From the NCBI GenBank assembly GCA_037102815.1, contig BTPP01000005.1, forward strand, positions 2,232,001 through 2,296,000: DNA of 64,000 bases, read 5' to 3'. The notes beneath the pieces were generated by a model, which had not been told where the DNA came from, ran no database searches, and saw only the letters and a program-made list of their open reading frames with translations. The stretch comes from Neurospora intermedia. Taxonomy: Eukaryota > Ascomycota > Sordariomycetes > Sordariales > Sordariaceae. Positions within the stretch are counted from its first letter, which is position 1, and each line of letters opens with the position of its first letter. Both the position numbers and the translations under genes were made by a program. Of this stretch, positions 43,403-55,441 are shown piece after piece.

Positions 43403-44491
43403 GGTTCTGTTTTGTCTTGTTTATTCGTCTAGTATCGTCTATATCGTTTCAAAGCCGTCTTCCTCTCTTTTTTATACACTTCTTCCTCTTGGGTATGCGT
43501 ATGAACCAAGCTTCTTCTGCCTTTGTTGATGGATCGCCGTCCAGGTCGCTAATCCGCTGTTTCTCTCTTCATTGCTGACGAGCAGCAGCATTTTCGGGGT
43601 ACACAGCGTGCGAGAGATGGATGCTGGCGTCGGCGGGCGTCTAAGTCGCGGAGTAGGTCGTGTTGGGTATATGATGTCGAGAGAAAGAGGGAGAGGAAGT
43701 TGACCGGAAAGAGAGAAAATGGGAAACCGAACTGAACGAATGCGGTTTCTCCTCCTGCTGACTGACTGACTGACTGACTGACTGACCTACCCTAAAAGCA
43801 CTGAGAGCAGCCAGCCTGAGCCCGAAAGCGGTAGGTCGTATGGATGGAGCCGCCGGGCGCTGAGTGTTGCGATAGGTTGCCGTCAAGCCGTCCGCACCGC
43901 TGGAGTCGTCTTGGAGTTCTTGGCTTTGGAGCATCGATGGTGCCAAGACATGCAGATGACACTGTCCGATAGCGTCAACAGCCCCGGAGCACGCAGGGGA
44001 ACCTGGCTTGTGCTTGGTGAGGTCGGGTGTTGGGGGGATCACAAAGGAAAAAGGGCCCAAGCTTCTCCTGAACATCCATCGCCAAAAGGGGAGGGGGGGG
44101 TCACACAATCATTCATTTGTCAAGATGCTTCCCTTTGCAATTGCCTAAGCATTATCAATTGATGAGCTCCATACTCAGAAACTCATTCAGGTTATCAGAC
44201 CTTTAGTCTAAGGGAGTTTGTTCAGACGCCTTGACAGCTGACACGGCAGTCCGATTGGGTATCTTGTCCATTGCAAAACTCCGACCCCCAAACGCCATTC
44301 AGCAAAGGATAGACATCTGCCAATTCGAGAATCTCCAGCATCAACCCTAACCCCGGCGGAGTTTAACAAGGCAATTGACTGAAACCATCATCATGAAGAT
44401 CGACGACCACTTCAAAAAAAAGGAAAGAAAAAAAAAGACAAGCAAGGAAAAGAAAACAAAGACCACAAGCAAAGAGAAATCCACCCACTCC
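43403..44491. other. Intergenic region (5' flank of rgp1-like gene, 3' flank of the 947-aa gene)
   Basis: No supported gene. A CTGA/CAGT microsatellite lies at 43758-43786, about 360 bp upstream of the rgp1-like start, and A/AAAG-rich sequence lies at 44410-44470. Confidence 0.55.
43758..43786. repeat. CTGA tetranucleotide microsatellite
   Basis: Seven tandem CTGA units (the complement of the CAGT repeat at 2174-2198) lie upstream of the rgp1-like gene. Confidence 0.9.
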
Positions 44492-47046
44492 TTAGGTACC
44501 CTTCCAGCCCTCCATCAACGCCAACCACTCCTGCCACTCCTGCCACTCCCTCCTTCTTCTCTCCTCCTCTTCCATCTCCCTCTTGACAATCGCCTGCGCC
44601 TCCTCAAGCACCCTATCCGTATCCTCCACCCCCATCCGACCCAAGCTCTCCAGAATCTCTCCAATGGCCGTCAGCTTCTGATCTTTCTTGTGCTTCAACT
44701 TGGTCTGCGTCTGACCCTCCCTCATCACCGCCACATACTGCGCGTCAGATTTGTACTTGAGCTGCGCGATCTGCTGGTTAAAGTATTCACGGATTTGGGC
44801 GGGGCGGTCAACATCGGATTCTTTGCGGATTTTGGGCGTCTTGACGGGCATTTTGGTGTTGGTGCTGCGAGATGTGGTGGCATGAGCAGAGGAGGAAGAA
44901 GAAAAATGCAAGTGCTGAGAGCGAGAACGGCCGCGGCTAGGAGGAAGAGGCTGGGAAACAATACGTTCGATAATGGCAATTGCTTCCTCGTTGGTGGTGA
45001 TGGCCGGGTTGAAGAGTCCACCGAAAGCTAAGGGACCTTTGGCGAGCTCGGCCTGGAGACGGGCACTGATGGCGGCGTGGACTTCGCACTCAATCAATTC
45101 CTTGACAAGCGGACGGCTGCGAGATGACGAAGAAGGACGAGGCGGCTGGTTAGTTTGCGTTAACTTCAAAGTCGTGATTGGAAGGGGTGCGAAGGGACTT
45201 ACATTCTCTCCAGCTCATCCACCTCGCGCTCAAGGGCAGCCGTCTCAACCCGCATCTCCGCCTCTTGCTTTTCCAGGTCGGCGATGGCCTTGTTGCGAGC
45301 CTCGAGGTGTTCACGCGCCTTGTGACCGGGAATGCCGTCTGCCAAGGTACCGGGGTAATTGGTGATCGCATCCTCGATCTCGTCCTGGTTCGAGGTTGCA
45401 AGTCAGTGATCGATACTTGAGAAATAACTACAGCAGAAGAAGGAGAGAGAAACACTCACATAAGTATAAGTCTCAACATGGCCATAAGGGAGTTCCGGAG
45501 CACCAGCTTCTTGAGTCTCAACATAATCATCAGGAAGTTTCGGCGGAGGACCGGCTTTAAGTTCCACCATCTCGAGGCTACTGCCACTACCGCTACTCAG
45601 ACTCTCCTCAGGAAAGATGATTTCCTTTCCCTTGCCCTTCCAATCAGTCTTCTTCTGCTGATCATCAAAAGGGTTCGTAGAAACAGACGAAGTCTCAGCC
45701 TCGTCCTGGGTCATGTCGAACTCCCTAGCCTGCACTGCAAACTGCGCTTCAAAGCCTGGAGGTACCGAAACTATCTTCCTGATCTGGCGCTGCGCATCAA
45801 AGGGGACAGCCTTGCGAAGGGGCGGGATATTGCGCTCGTCAATCGGAATGCGAGGAGGAAGATCGCCGACATAAACGTAGACCGGCTTGCTCTCACCAGG
45901 TATCTTTACGGGCGAGTAATCGGCAAGGTTGGAAACCGGGCGTGTGCCATCTGCCAAAAGTGCCGGCCCGGCAGTGGCAGCAGCAGCCTCAGTAGATGTC
46001 GAAGCGGAGGCAAAAGCGCTGTCGTTGTCAGTGCCTTTAAGACCCTGGAAACTCTCGGGCTGACCGTAGCGGCGATGGCACAGCTCGCGACCGGCGATGG
46101 GATCCATGCGGTCGAAAGGGAAATTCTCGATTCTGCCGGCGAAGTTGGTGTGGGCAACGCCCGTGGCGGTCCACTTGACCGAGGGGTTGGAAGGCACGGA
46201 GTAACGACCGGTCATGACGCTACCGTCGTATGCGTCGTACTGAGACTCGTAAGTGTCCTGGGATGAAGGAGGAGGGGACACGGCCGGCATTTCCTCGATG
46301 GGAGGTGTAGAGGGGCGGGTACGCTCAAGGTTCTGGTAAAATACAGTCAGTCAGTCAGTCGGCGAAAATTCCCCATATGAGTGAAGGCGAAAGAAGATTA
46401 CTTACGCTGGGGACAGGAACCTTGGCCGGACCACCAACCCTAAAATATCTGTTATCCGTGGCACATCCCTCCGTCAGCTTCAGAAAAGTCCTGGGTGAAA
46501 TGCCGCTAGCATCCAAACCCTCGTCATCGCTGACATCGTCCTCTCGAAGGAAGGACATCTTGACAAACCCCCTGGGCGGAGTAGACGGAGTGCTGCTGCC
46601 GTATACACCATCACCACTGCCACTACTCTGGTCAGAATTTGACTTCGCTGAGCCATGAGACGCATGGGAAGAGCCATATGAGCCATTGGAAAAACTGCGC
46701 GGCGACGTGGCCGAGAGAGGCCGGGAGAAGCCTTGCTCCTCCCAGTCTGCTGCACGCTCTTCGGTGATCGCGGAATGGGGCCGGTAGTAACGACCACGCA
46801 CTTGGAGGCCGAACGGGGAGTCGATGGTGCTGAAAGGGGAAGTGATGTTGATGTTCATGGGAGAAGAAGGGGGGGTTTTCGAAACTTTATCACCTCTGCC
46901 GTCTTCGGTCTCGGACTTGCCATCGTCCACTTGAGGTTCTTGATTTTGGTACTCTTGGTACGTGCTTGTGTTATTGCTCATGAGTTGCCTGTGTCTTTCA
47001 GTAATAATGGTTGCCACACCATTTTGCCCACTGGTAAGTATGTTTC

Positions 47047-47088
<42 letters not shown>

Positions 47089-47897
47089 CTCTCCGCTGGG
47101 ATGTGCCACTATCCCTTTGGTTGGTCATAGTTTGGTTACAAAAAGTACACCAACACCCCCTGGAGGCCCCCATACAAAAGAAGGACAAAGATGATGACGG
47201 TGACGGTAGTGTGTAGGTCTAAGGGACTGTCGACATACCGGTTGTCGTCTTGGACAGGCTCTGTGAGCTCCAAGAACTGGAGAGGCTGGATTGTCGCCTC
47301 TTGGGTAGGCTCATGTGCCGTCTCCTGGACAGGCTCGGCCATGGTCGACTCTTCGGTAGGCCCGCTCGACATCTCCTCGATAGCCTTGTCCACTTCTTCC
47401 TGAACCGCCTCGATCGTCGTCGTCTCCTGAGCAGGCTCAGGCTCAGGCTCGGTAGCCCTTGGCTCATACATGAGCCTGACCAAGGGCTCTAACGCCTCGT
47501 CGCGAGGGTAGTGGCCGTGGCCGGTGATGCCCCGCATGGTGACGTAGGCCATCATTTCCGAGTCACTGAAGTGACGAGTCTCAATGGGCCGGCTGCTGCT
47601 GCTGCCCTGCTCGGCCGAGGCAAGGTCAGCTCGACCGCGTGTGGATAGGCCAGGCGAGATTGCTATGGAAACAAAGTCAGTTGATGATGAAGAGAGACAA
47701 AGAAAGAGTCAAGTGATGGATGAAAGACAAGTGAGCTTACGGCGAGTAATAGGAGGGGGCTGTACCGCCGGCTCCTCTGCCTCGGTGTTCACTTCATCGG
47801 GGTTGATGAAGTAGTGGACGGGCACGTCTTGCTCATCCTCGGGGTCAATGAACCGGACTGAGCCGGGGTTGGGGTTGTTGTGAGTGTGGTCACTCAT
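44492..47897 (-). CDS. Large low-complexity protein of unknown function
   Basis: Six exons (47897-47741, 47662-47239, 46988-46406, 46332-45460, 45384-45203, 45116-44492) give 947 aa in one closed frame. I do not recognise a family. The first 500 residues are acidic and rich in Pro, Glu and Ser, with a run of EPVQE/EPTQE-like repeats coded around 47260-47450. Middle segments of higher complexity include GYSPRTFLK-like and GRYYRPHSAITEE motifs and a tract around KIPGESKPVYVYVGDLPPR. The C-terminal 270 residues are charged and probably coiled-coil (EKQEAEMRVETAALEREVDE and later EEEERRRREWQEWQEW). No membrane segment or signal is seen. The exon 3 acceptor is ambiguous: 47030 also fits the phase and would add 14 residues. 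It could instead be two adjacent genes, though phase continuity across all junctions favours one. Confidence 0.6.
46344..46360. repeat. CAGT repeat inside an intron of the 947-aa gene
   Basis: About four CAGT units lie in the intron between exons 3 and 4, roughly 10 bp upstream of the acceptor site on the minus strand. Confidence 0.8.
47051..47081. repeat. CT dinucleotide microsatellite inside an intron
   Basis: About 15 CT units lie in the intron between exons 2 and 3 of the 947-aa gene; on the coding strand they read as GA. Confidence 0.9.
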
Positions 47898-49742
47898 TGT
47901 TGTTGTCTCGCGTCTTGAAAGCGATGAGGTATATGGTCAGTAAAAGGAAGGCTTCACGCGATGGTTCGGTAGTGTTGAAAGGAAGATGGCGAGGAAGAGT
48001 AAACGCGAAGAAGAACGTGTCAAAGCAGGGCAAACAACGCGAAGGAACTTCGGTTGCTACAAGTGACAGTTGATTCCACAGCATACGCGGTGAACAACCT
48101 GGATTGCTCAAACTGAGAGTGAATCGGATGCGAGGACAGAAGGGGCATCAAGATTCAACTCTACGAAGGACGACGATAAAGAAGACGAAGAAGAAAAGCT
48201 CATACTCACAAAGTGCTTGTTCGACTTGCTGCTGTGGGTTGCAAAGGAGCAAAAGTCAAATCAGGAAGAGGAAAAAGACGAGGGCTAGAAGGTCGCGTCA
48301 ACAAGAGAGTTATCTGGTTTGCTTACTCCCCTCACTGAACAATAGTGCAAATCACTCACGTTAGTCACAATAGCAAACCTCAATAGGCAGTTGACTGAAT
48401 CATCCTTGAAATCTAACAGCTAGTTCAATACAGCAATACCTAGTATTGTGCGACTACAAGACCCGACCTGCTGGGTGGTGGTGAGGTGATGAGGTCTGTA
48501 AACTAGGTGAGGGATCCACTCCTTTTCCTATTCAACGATATGTAAACAATAGGAGCCTGAATCAACCAAACCCACGAGGACAGGTAAATGAACGTGTATC
48601 AGAAATTACTCACAATGCCTACCTAGTTACAATAGGTAGACGGACGGGAAAGAACCTTGATAGTTCAGATGGACACACTCTACCCTTAAAACCAAGCCCG
48701 ATATTCTCACCACGCGACCTCCTCATCCGAACTATGAAACACCTTCAGGCAGATTTCTGATATTGCACGAAAGATACCGACCCACGCGAGTAGTCGTAAG
48801 AATAACCCGAGCAGGACAGTCCAATACCCCTCTTTCTTCCTACAGAACGCCATCACACAACTGTCATACGCCTCGTAGCAGATTGGAAACACGTCCGCCG
48901 CAGTCTCTGAGGGGGTTTTACATTTATGTACTGCCTGAGATTGGATTCTAAGGAATATTGAGGACGTATGGAAGCGTGTGGAGGACCCTGAAGGTGTAAC
49001 TGATGGATTGTGAAAAGGAGGGGGAAGGAAAGGAGTGAGAGAGAGAGAGAGGGGGGGGGGGGGGGGGGAAGGGGGATCCTTATTATCACTCGCCAAGAGA
49101 CTTCGTCTGAAGTGTGAAACACGGACAGCAGGTTTTTGAAAAAGGAAGGTACACGTATCTAGTATGGTAAGATAGTTATTCAATCATTCGCCCAACCGGC
49201 TACTGGTTGGGCAGCGCAGGCTGTTAATAGAGTATACTCGACTCCGGTTGTCGGAGCTGGGCTACCTAGTCACAGCAAGTACAGGCTCGTAATTCTTGCG
49301 GTTTCCCTGGCAACTAGTGTAACTACCTATCTCAAGAGTCGCAGGCGGTTCTCGTCAACCCCCTCGAGGGAGTGATGGAATTGCTAAAGGCGTCGTCAAC
49401 AGGTGCCATGTCGTACATTACCTTGATATAGAATCTACCCGAAGGAAATTCAAGTAGACAACCGCGGACATCACTAATTTTGAGAACAAGAACAACGGGA
49501 GCCTTGAGTGGTGATTAAAATTAGAGACTAAGCCATAAAAAATGGGTATAATAACTCCCCATGGACTCCTCTCTCATGTATCCATAAGTCCATGCGTCCT
49601 TCTCAAGCTGTTGCCAGCGTCTTATTCTAGAGGTATGCTCCTCCTCTCCTCTTTGCTCCTTCTCCTACACTTGGTTCGCTCCTTTCATCACCAATCCCGT
49701 TTCTCAGCACGCCTCTCACTCCTCACCGCACCAAAGCCCAAC
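47898..49742. other. Intergenic region (5' flank of the 947-aa gene, 3' flank of dlt1)
   Basis: This 1.85-kb interval is fairly AT-rich. It contains a GA/G-tract at 49036-49068 and a doubtful 48-codon minus-strand ORF at 48707-48853. No gene is firmly supported. Confidence 0.5.
49036..49068. repeat. GA repeat joined to an 18-nt poly(G) tract
   Basis: A GA dinucleotide run passes directly into 18 consecutive G (49051-49068), followed by a further short G run. Such a tract is rare and could form a quadruplex, or could mark an assembly-sensitive spot. Confidence 0.85.
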
Positions 49743-51797
49743 TCACATACTAGAAGTAGGCATCAAAACATAAGGCAAATCCGTCTGATCCCCCCTCCCC
49801 GCCAACCTAATCACACTCCCACTACTACTATCACTATGCTCCCCACTCTTCACACTCCCCCCTTGTCCAGAAGACGATGCCAACGACAACTGCGAAACCT
49901 CCCCAGGACTAATCCCCGTACCATTCGTCTCCGCCCTGCACAGCCCCGTTTGCCCCGTCAGCGCCACGCTCCTAGGGGAAGCCGGCGCCGTGCGAAACTG
50001 TCTCAGTTGTTGCTGCCAGGAATACGTAGTCGAGCTAGTGCCAGAGGATTCGCGGTTCACAGAGCGTTGATAGGGATGATGATGATGGCGAGGACTGCGA
50101 CTGCTGAGATGGGTTCTTGCGGTTTTCGCTGTTTCGGGGCGGAGGTGGTTGTGAGTGTGGGTGCTCCTGAGGGAAGAGGAAGAAGAGAAGTAGGAGGAGT
50201 TGGTTTGTTGCCGGGTTAGGTGATTTAGACCGCGGAAGGGGTTGGCGTCGCTTGGGCCTGGGTCTGACGGGCGGGCGGCTGTGGTGTACTTGGCTCTTCT
50301 TTTTCTTCTTTTGGGTGTTTTGGGCGTGGGGGTTCTGGGTGGTTCTTGTTGTTGTTGTTGCTGACGTCGATGCTGGCGGCTAGCGGTATAGTGCTCTGGT
50401 TCGTTTCCACCGTGGTACATGCTACCGCCATCGCTATCTTTGCGTAAATCGCCAGAGGAGTAGCTTCGCCTAGGCGCATCGTTGTCGATGTCGCTTTCGT
50501 AGAAGGAGTGGGGTGAGGGTTGTTGCGGTTGCTGAGAGTAGGGAGAGAAGAAACGGCGATCGTTACTGCCATCCCCTTCGGTACCGGCGTTATAAGCAAT
50601 TCCCGGATCATTATCTTCAGCTCCTTCATACTCGTACTCTCTGGCAATTTGGTCCAACACCATCGGATCAAGCGGTCTCATGTCTTTGAGCACCTCCGCA
50701 AAAACGTGCATTAACCGTCTGAATTCGTCAAGCGATATCGGCCGAGTAGAGTACCGAGCGCGCTCATACAGCTTGATGAATTCACTCAGGGCCTCTGATG
50801 GTGCTACCACGCCAAGCTCCGTCAAACTAGTCAGATACTCACGAAGTCCCATGCTCTCATGTCGCTGAAGTAGCTCCACGGCATCCGGATCCAATAGCGG
50901 TGGGTCCATCGTCCCTGCTTCCCCCTCAACCTCGCCTTCGCATGCCCGGTCCGGCGGTGCAAGGGTGATAGCCTTGGCCTCGATCAGATTCGGCAGTTCG
51001 CGTATGACTGTATCGTATTGCACATTCGCAAGGTCCGAAGAAGTAGGCGGACCCCAGCCAGGGTGTTCGATCTCGCCCCAGATATGGGAACCTCCATGTA
51101 GTGCACCGATGTTGATGCACGTCGGCTCGTCATGGCCCGATGGGTGCGTGGTAGTCGAATCATGTTCGGATACCCGACCCTCAATGGTGCCCGCGCTGAG
51201 TCCCCTACGCACCTTTGGTTTCCAGCGAGATTGTCTCCCAGCGAACCTGTCTGTGGCTTCTTTCGAGGCTTCCTTCGCTGCCGTGGCTATCCGTCCACTA
51301 TGCTCTTGCTGTGGTTCTTCATCTCCCCCTTCATCATTATTTCTTTCCACCTCTTGCCTTTGCGAAGTAGGGTGCGGCACATTTGCTGTTGCAGGGACAG
51401 AAGTTGGCCCAGAACCTGGAGCAGCTGAAGTCGGAGGCAAAGGCAACCTTGGTCTCGCTTCATACGCAATGGCTGCACTCCTGCTGAGACCGGCGACAAT
51501 CAACTGTCTGACATCGCGAGGCACGTCGCCCTTCTCTATAGGGACCCATGATTTGGGAATCGAGTCGAGCACCGCTTTGTTGTAGTACAGTCGGGTGGCG
51601 TAGATAAAGACAATGATAAGAATGGTGACAAGGTAGCAGAGCGCAACAATGAGGATGCTGTAATTCTGCTTGGTGATGATCGCCTGGCGAATCAAGTCGA
51701 TAGGACTGACAATGAGAAAAGCGAGAAGGACGAGATAGATGAAGTAGTAGACAAGTTTGTACAGGTAGTGGGCGATGGTAGACACGGCCGACTTCAT
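49743..51797 (-). CDS. dlt1: Defect at low temperature protein 1 (DLT1 family)
   Basis: A single exon encodes 684 aa. The N-terminal 115 residues match the DLT1 family, fungal membrane proteins named after a cold-sensitive yeast phenotype; their molecular role is not established. Two transmembrane helices are evident, KLVYYFIYLVLLAFLIV (about 14-30) and SILIVALCYLVTILIIVFIY (about 47-66), followed by the conserved RLYYNKAVLDSIPKSWVPIE and PRDVRQLIVAGLSRS. A second conserved patch around IRELPNLIEAKAI and LREYLTSLTELGV lies at about 270-345. The rest of the cytosolic tail is disordered and Ser/Gln/Arg-rich, ending in a short conserved segment (SVIRLAGRGDQTDLPYVL) typical of the family. The start is the first ATG. 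Confidence 0.88.
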   Translation of the reverse strand: MKSAVSTIAHYLYKLVYYFIYLVLLAFLIVSPIDLIRQAIITKQNYSILIVALCYLVTILIIVFIYATRLYYNKAVLDSIPKSWVPIEKGDVPRDVRQLIVAGLSRSAAIAYEARPRLPLPPTSAAPGSGPTSVPATANVPHPTSQRQEVERNNDEGGDEEPQQEHSGRIATAAKEASKEATDRFAGRQSRWKPKVRRGLSAGTIEGRVSEHDSTTTHPSGHDEPTCINIGALHGGSHIWGEIEHPGWGPPTSSDLANVQYDTVIRELPNLIEAKAITLAPPDRACEGEVEGEAGTMDPPLLDPDAVELLQRHESMGLREYLTSLTELGVVAPSEALSEFIKLYERARYSTRPISLDEFRRLMHVFAEVLKDMRPLDPMVLDQIAREYEYEGAEDNDPGIAYNAGTEGDGSNDRRFFSPYSQQPQQPSPHSFYESDIDNDAPRRSYSSGDLRKDSDGGSMYHGGNEPEHYTASRQHRRQQQQQQEPPRTPTPKTPKRRKRRAKYTTAARPSDPGPSDANPFRGLNHLTRQQTNSSYFSSSSSLRSTHTHNHLRPETAKTARTHLSSRSPRHHHHPYQRSVNRESSGTSSTTYSWQQQLRQFRTAPASPRSVALTGQTGLCRAETNGTGISPGEVSQLSLASSSGQGGSVKSGEHSDSSSGSVIRLAGRGDQTDLPYVLMPTSSM

Positions 51798-52584
51798 TCT
51801 TTAGTGTGATGTTGTCGAGGTCGCAGCTGGATATTCAAATCACTTGCCAAAAGAGGCAAACGTAGAGAAGCGATCACAGCTGACCGTTGTTGAGGTCGAA
51901 GCTGCCGCTGGTTCCAGATGAAGCTCGTAACTTGCGACAGAAAAATGTTGGGCGTCGGGGAGTGTCATGGCGGCGCGGGATAGGTTGGAATGCGACGATT
52001 CGAGACCGGAGGAAAAGAGCCGCAATTCAAGGGAGATGGTTGCCGATTATCAGATTGATTAGGACATTGGAGGAGGTGCGATGCCTATGTTAGGTCGAAA
52101 AGTCGAGAAAGAAACTAGATAACAAATAAACTCGGCAGCGGAGGCCACGCCCGCGAACAAAGGAGAACCTTGAAAAGATGCAGGAACTGGACCAAGACAG
52201 CGAACGGAACTATCGAGTTGGGTTAAAGCCCGTGGATCATGGCACGTGTGACCTCATTTCCCGCCGGCTTCCCCATCCCTGCACAGCCGCACCATTGCGT
52301 ACCTCTACCGAGCCCCTGCACGGCTTGACCGTTCAGGGGGGGCGCAGGGGGGACATCGCTGCAAGTAAACAATCTGTCTGTACCTTATGTAGCACCACTA
52401 CCGTACGCTCATTGAGGTAGTATCATACAACATAAAACATTCCATAACATGCCGCCGAAAACAAACTGAAACCATGCTGCTTTTCTCCCTATTTTTCCTT
52501 TGAAGCAAAACCTCCCTACTCCGTGTGTGTGTATGCCTACTCATACAAGAAACATGCTCCAGTCATGTCATCACAATATCTCCA
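51798..52584. other. Intergenic region (5' flank of dlt1, 3' flank of ndc1)
   Basis: No gene is supported. It should contain the dlt1 promoter and the ndc1 3' UTR. Confidence 0.6.
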
Positions 52585-54606
52585 TCACCTCTTCCACTGG
52601 TTCAGGTCTAGTAGATGGTCCGCCCTTGGCTGCGGCTCCGGAAAATTCGCAGCCTCCCTGGCCAAGCGCATATCCGTCAACGTCAGCCTCAAATCCCGCG
52701 CATACGGACCAAACTCGACAATGAGCGTGGTCAAAGCTTCCCTCAAGGCCTCCAGAATAGCATCCACCTCAGGGCACTCCTTGATACCCTCAACATCCGT
52801 CCAGTGAACCTCGAACCCTTCCTTGAACCTGTCCAGCTTCTTGGTCATATTCGTCAATGTCCGGATAATCGTCGCGATATCCCTCTGCACATTGCCGTAC
52901 TTGTCCTCCTGCAGACTGTGGCTTGTGAGCATGCTGAGGGCGTAGGCTGCGTTGATGTAAAGACTGGGCTCGCCGTAAGGGCTTCCGAGAACTGCATGGA
53001 GCATCCTTCTCCGGTATTCCTTGCGGAATGGAATCCCCACCCACTTGTGGAGTCCCTTCAGAGCCCAACTCCTGATGAGGCTGGCAGTATCGTCGGTTCC
53101 AGTGACGGCCTTTTGGATCTCCAGGAGTTGATGCTTGGCCGCATCTACGACCCTCTTCGCAAATGGCTTGAGGGGAGATCCTTGACCAGGAGCAACGGCA
53201 ACCTCAACAACCGTCTTCTCAACCTCAGACAGGAAGTTCCGCCTCCTAGCAGGGCCTCCCAGGAAGATCGGTTCTTCCTTTGGAGGTGGAGCAGTTCGAA
53301 CCTTTTCCTCAACAGGCTGTACTACTGGAGCAGCCACAGGCTCAGGAGCCTTTCCATAATTGCCAATGTTCGTCTCAAGGCTCTTCAGAACCTCGAGACA
53401 AATGGAGCAGACCTGCGACCACGCCGGTCCGTCCTTTCGGTCAAGGTCTTCGTAGATGGCTTTGCGTCTCTCCGGGAAATCGCGCGCAATCAGGGCCAAC
53501 TCCCACATGGCAAAGCACTTGTTTGACCATTAGCAATCAGGTACGTGACAACGTGGACGATCAAAGCAAACATACCTTGTAAAACAGCTTTCTGTGCCTG
53601 AGTCCGTTCAAGAGACTGCCATTGGGATCCTTGGACCCCGAGGTGAAAGGGCGTTGATCCTTGGTTGGTTCCTTGACCATGAACATGGTAAACGCAGTGT
53701 TACCAGCAATCCAAACGATCAGGAGCATGGTGCTAGCCAGGACTATCGCAGTGACGCTTTTGAAGGAGACGGGCCACGAATATGGCACATAGGTCGTCTT
53801 TGGAAGGTTGAAGAATGGGCGAAAGAAGAAGAGCGACAACCGCCAGACCACCTTGCGCAGGAACGGGTAGGTGACGAAAGTCAATAACAGGCTGACAAGC
53901 GTTTGATTGAGTGACTGCAAGAAAATGATAGGCATCTCACCCCAGAACTTCTTCATAAGGGTGCCGACATCACTGTTGCTGTTACGGACGGCCTTCTCCG
54001 AGGGCTTAGCGACACCCAAGAGGAGCCGGTCAATGTCCAAATACAGATGTCTGATGGCCTGGTAGACGCCGAGGACCACAAGATGGGTGGTAATAAAGAC
54101 AGCCTTCTCGTTCAGCCTCTGTCTATCGTACGACAGGTAGGTCACCCATTCCAACCCAGAGTCCTTAGGCTGGGAAAGTAGGTAGACTTGGGCAAAGAGC
54201 CAGGCAGAGAAGGCATATGTCAAAATGGTCTCCAAGGTTGAGAAGTTGCGCCAATGCTTGAGTAAGGTATCGAAAGCCGAGTCGGAGGTTCGGTAGCCGG
54301 GATGGTATTGTGCGATGCGCAGGATGAGGATGAGCGAGCCGGAGAACCAGAAGAAGGCGGCGCGAAAGCCAGTCGGGCCGATGGGAAACCAAGACCAGAG
54401 GACTAGATGGAGAGCAGCATGGTCAGTTGGTTCGCGTCAGGTAGTAGAAGGTAGCTAGCTAGCTTACAAGAGTTCCATCTGGCCAGACCAATGGCATAGA
54501 CGTATGCGATAACGAGCAGGATCAAGGCCGTGGTACTAAAACGGCGATGGAGTGCAGGCTGGAGGAAGTCCTTGTAGGGCGGTCGTCTAACAGATGCGGA
54601 CGCCAT
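52585..54606 (-). CDS. ndc1: Nucleoporin NDC1 (pore membrane and spindle pole body protein)
   Basis: Three exons (54606-54468, 54402-53576, 53517-52585) encode 632 aa, close to yeast Ndc1 (655). NDC1 is a membrane nucleoporin that anchors nuclear pore complexes and, in fungi, spindle pole bodies in the nuclear envelope. The start MASASVRRPPYKDFLQPALH opens the family's conserved N-terminus. The first half carries about six membrane segments (for example TTALILLVIAYVYAIGLA, LNQTLVSLLLTFVTYPFL and AIVLASTMLLIVWIAGN). The C-terminal half is soluble, with conserved helices including CFAMWELALIARDFPERRKA at the third-exon start and TLIVEFGPYARDLRLTLTDM near the end. Exon phases all close. The antisense frame of 303 codons over the third exon is a shadow. 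Confidence 0.9.
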
Positions 54607-55441
54607 CTTCACAGCACATTGTCGACAGTCCCGCCGTCGTTGATGGGTTGCCTGTGGATGGTGTCTGGAAGACGTGTTGCGCGTGAGGAGGAGGGCGGGG
54701 AGGTGAGATTGGTCCTCGTCGAAATTGAGCTGAGGTCAGTAAAGCCCGATTTGGATCTTGAGGTGGCAGCTTCGGGTTTGGTGTTGAGTTGGTTGTAAAT
54801 AAAAAATGGGGTGGGCCTGCCTGCCGCGCTGGACTGAAGCTTCCAGTTCCCGTCCCCAAAACACGAGGGGACGCGCTGTCGTCAGCCTGTCACTCTTCTT
54901 GGATCCACACGAGCTAAAGGTATCGTGATTGGTCAAGATGCCCCATTACGTCTCCAACAAACCAAGCCAAAGCTTTGGAGCGGCAGGACGGCAGGGATGG
55001 AAGTTCCCTCGAAACTGACAGTGGAGGCTGACAGCGCACAGCAGCCACTGAGGGACAGCGACTGGTGGTATCCTGGCTCGCCTGAATAACGCAATCCAAT
55101 GCAACCACTTGCGACCCATTGTCGTCCCAGATCACAAGTCACAAGTCACCTTAGGTTCGCTTCAACTTACAAGTTACAACCACCCACGCACCCAAAGGGA
55201 ACCTCGGACCACCACCGCCTGTTGACAAAAACATCACCAACAAAACAGGCACCGACTGATCGCTCGTTTTCCAAAGGGCCTCATCTCAGCGTCCACTTGC
55301 TTGAAGGACCGCATATTTGTACATACTACATTCCATCTTATCGACGCAATCACTACCCTGCGCATCGCATCAGGCACCGATAAGCCAAACTGTCTACTAT
55401 CACAACCACAACCACAACCACGACAACAACCACCAGCAACC
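54607..55441. other. Divergent promoter region, ndc1 and pep12
   Basis: These 835 bp between outward-facing start codons hold both promoters. CAA/CCA-rich low-complexity sequence lies just before the pep12 start (55395-55440). No gene is supported. Confidence 0.6.

Noticed and set aside
45478-46266. A 262-codon open frame antisense to the 947-aa gene
   Set aside because: The minus strand has consistent splice signals and frame continuity; the plus-strand frame has neither.
47041-47100. Tandem repeats as a possible CRISPR or satellite array
   Set aside because: They are simple dinucleotide repeats without spacers, and the organism is a eukaryote.
52615-53526. A 303-codon open frame antisense to ndc1
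   Set aside because: It covers the conserved third exon of NDC1, has no domain and begins without good context.
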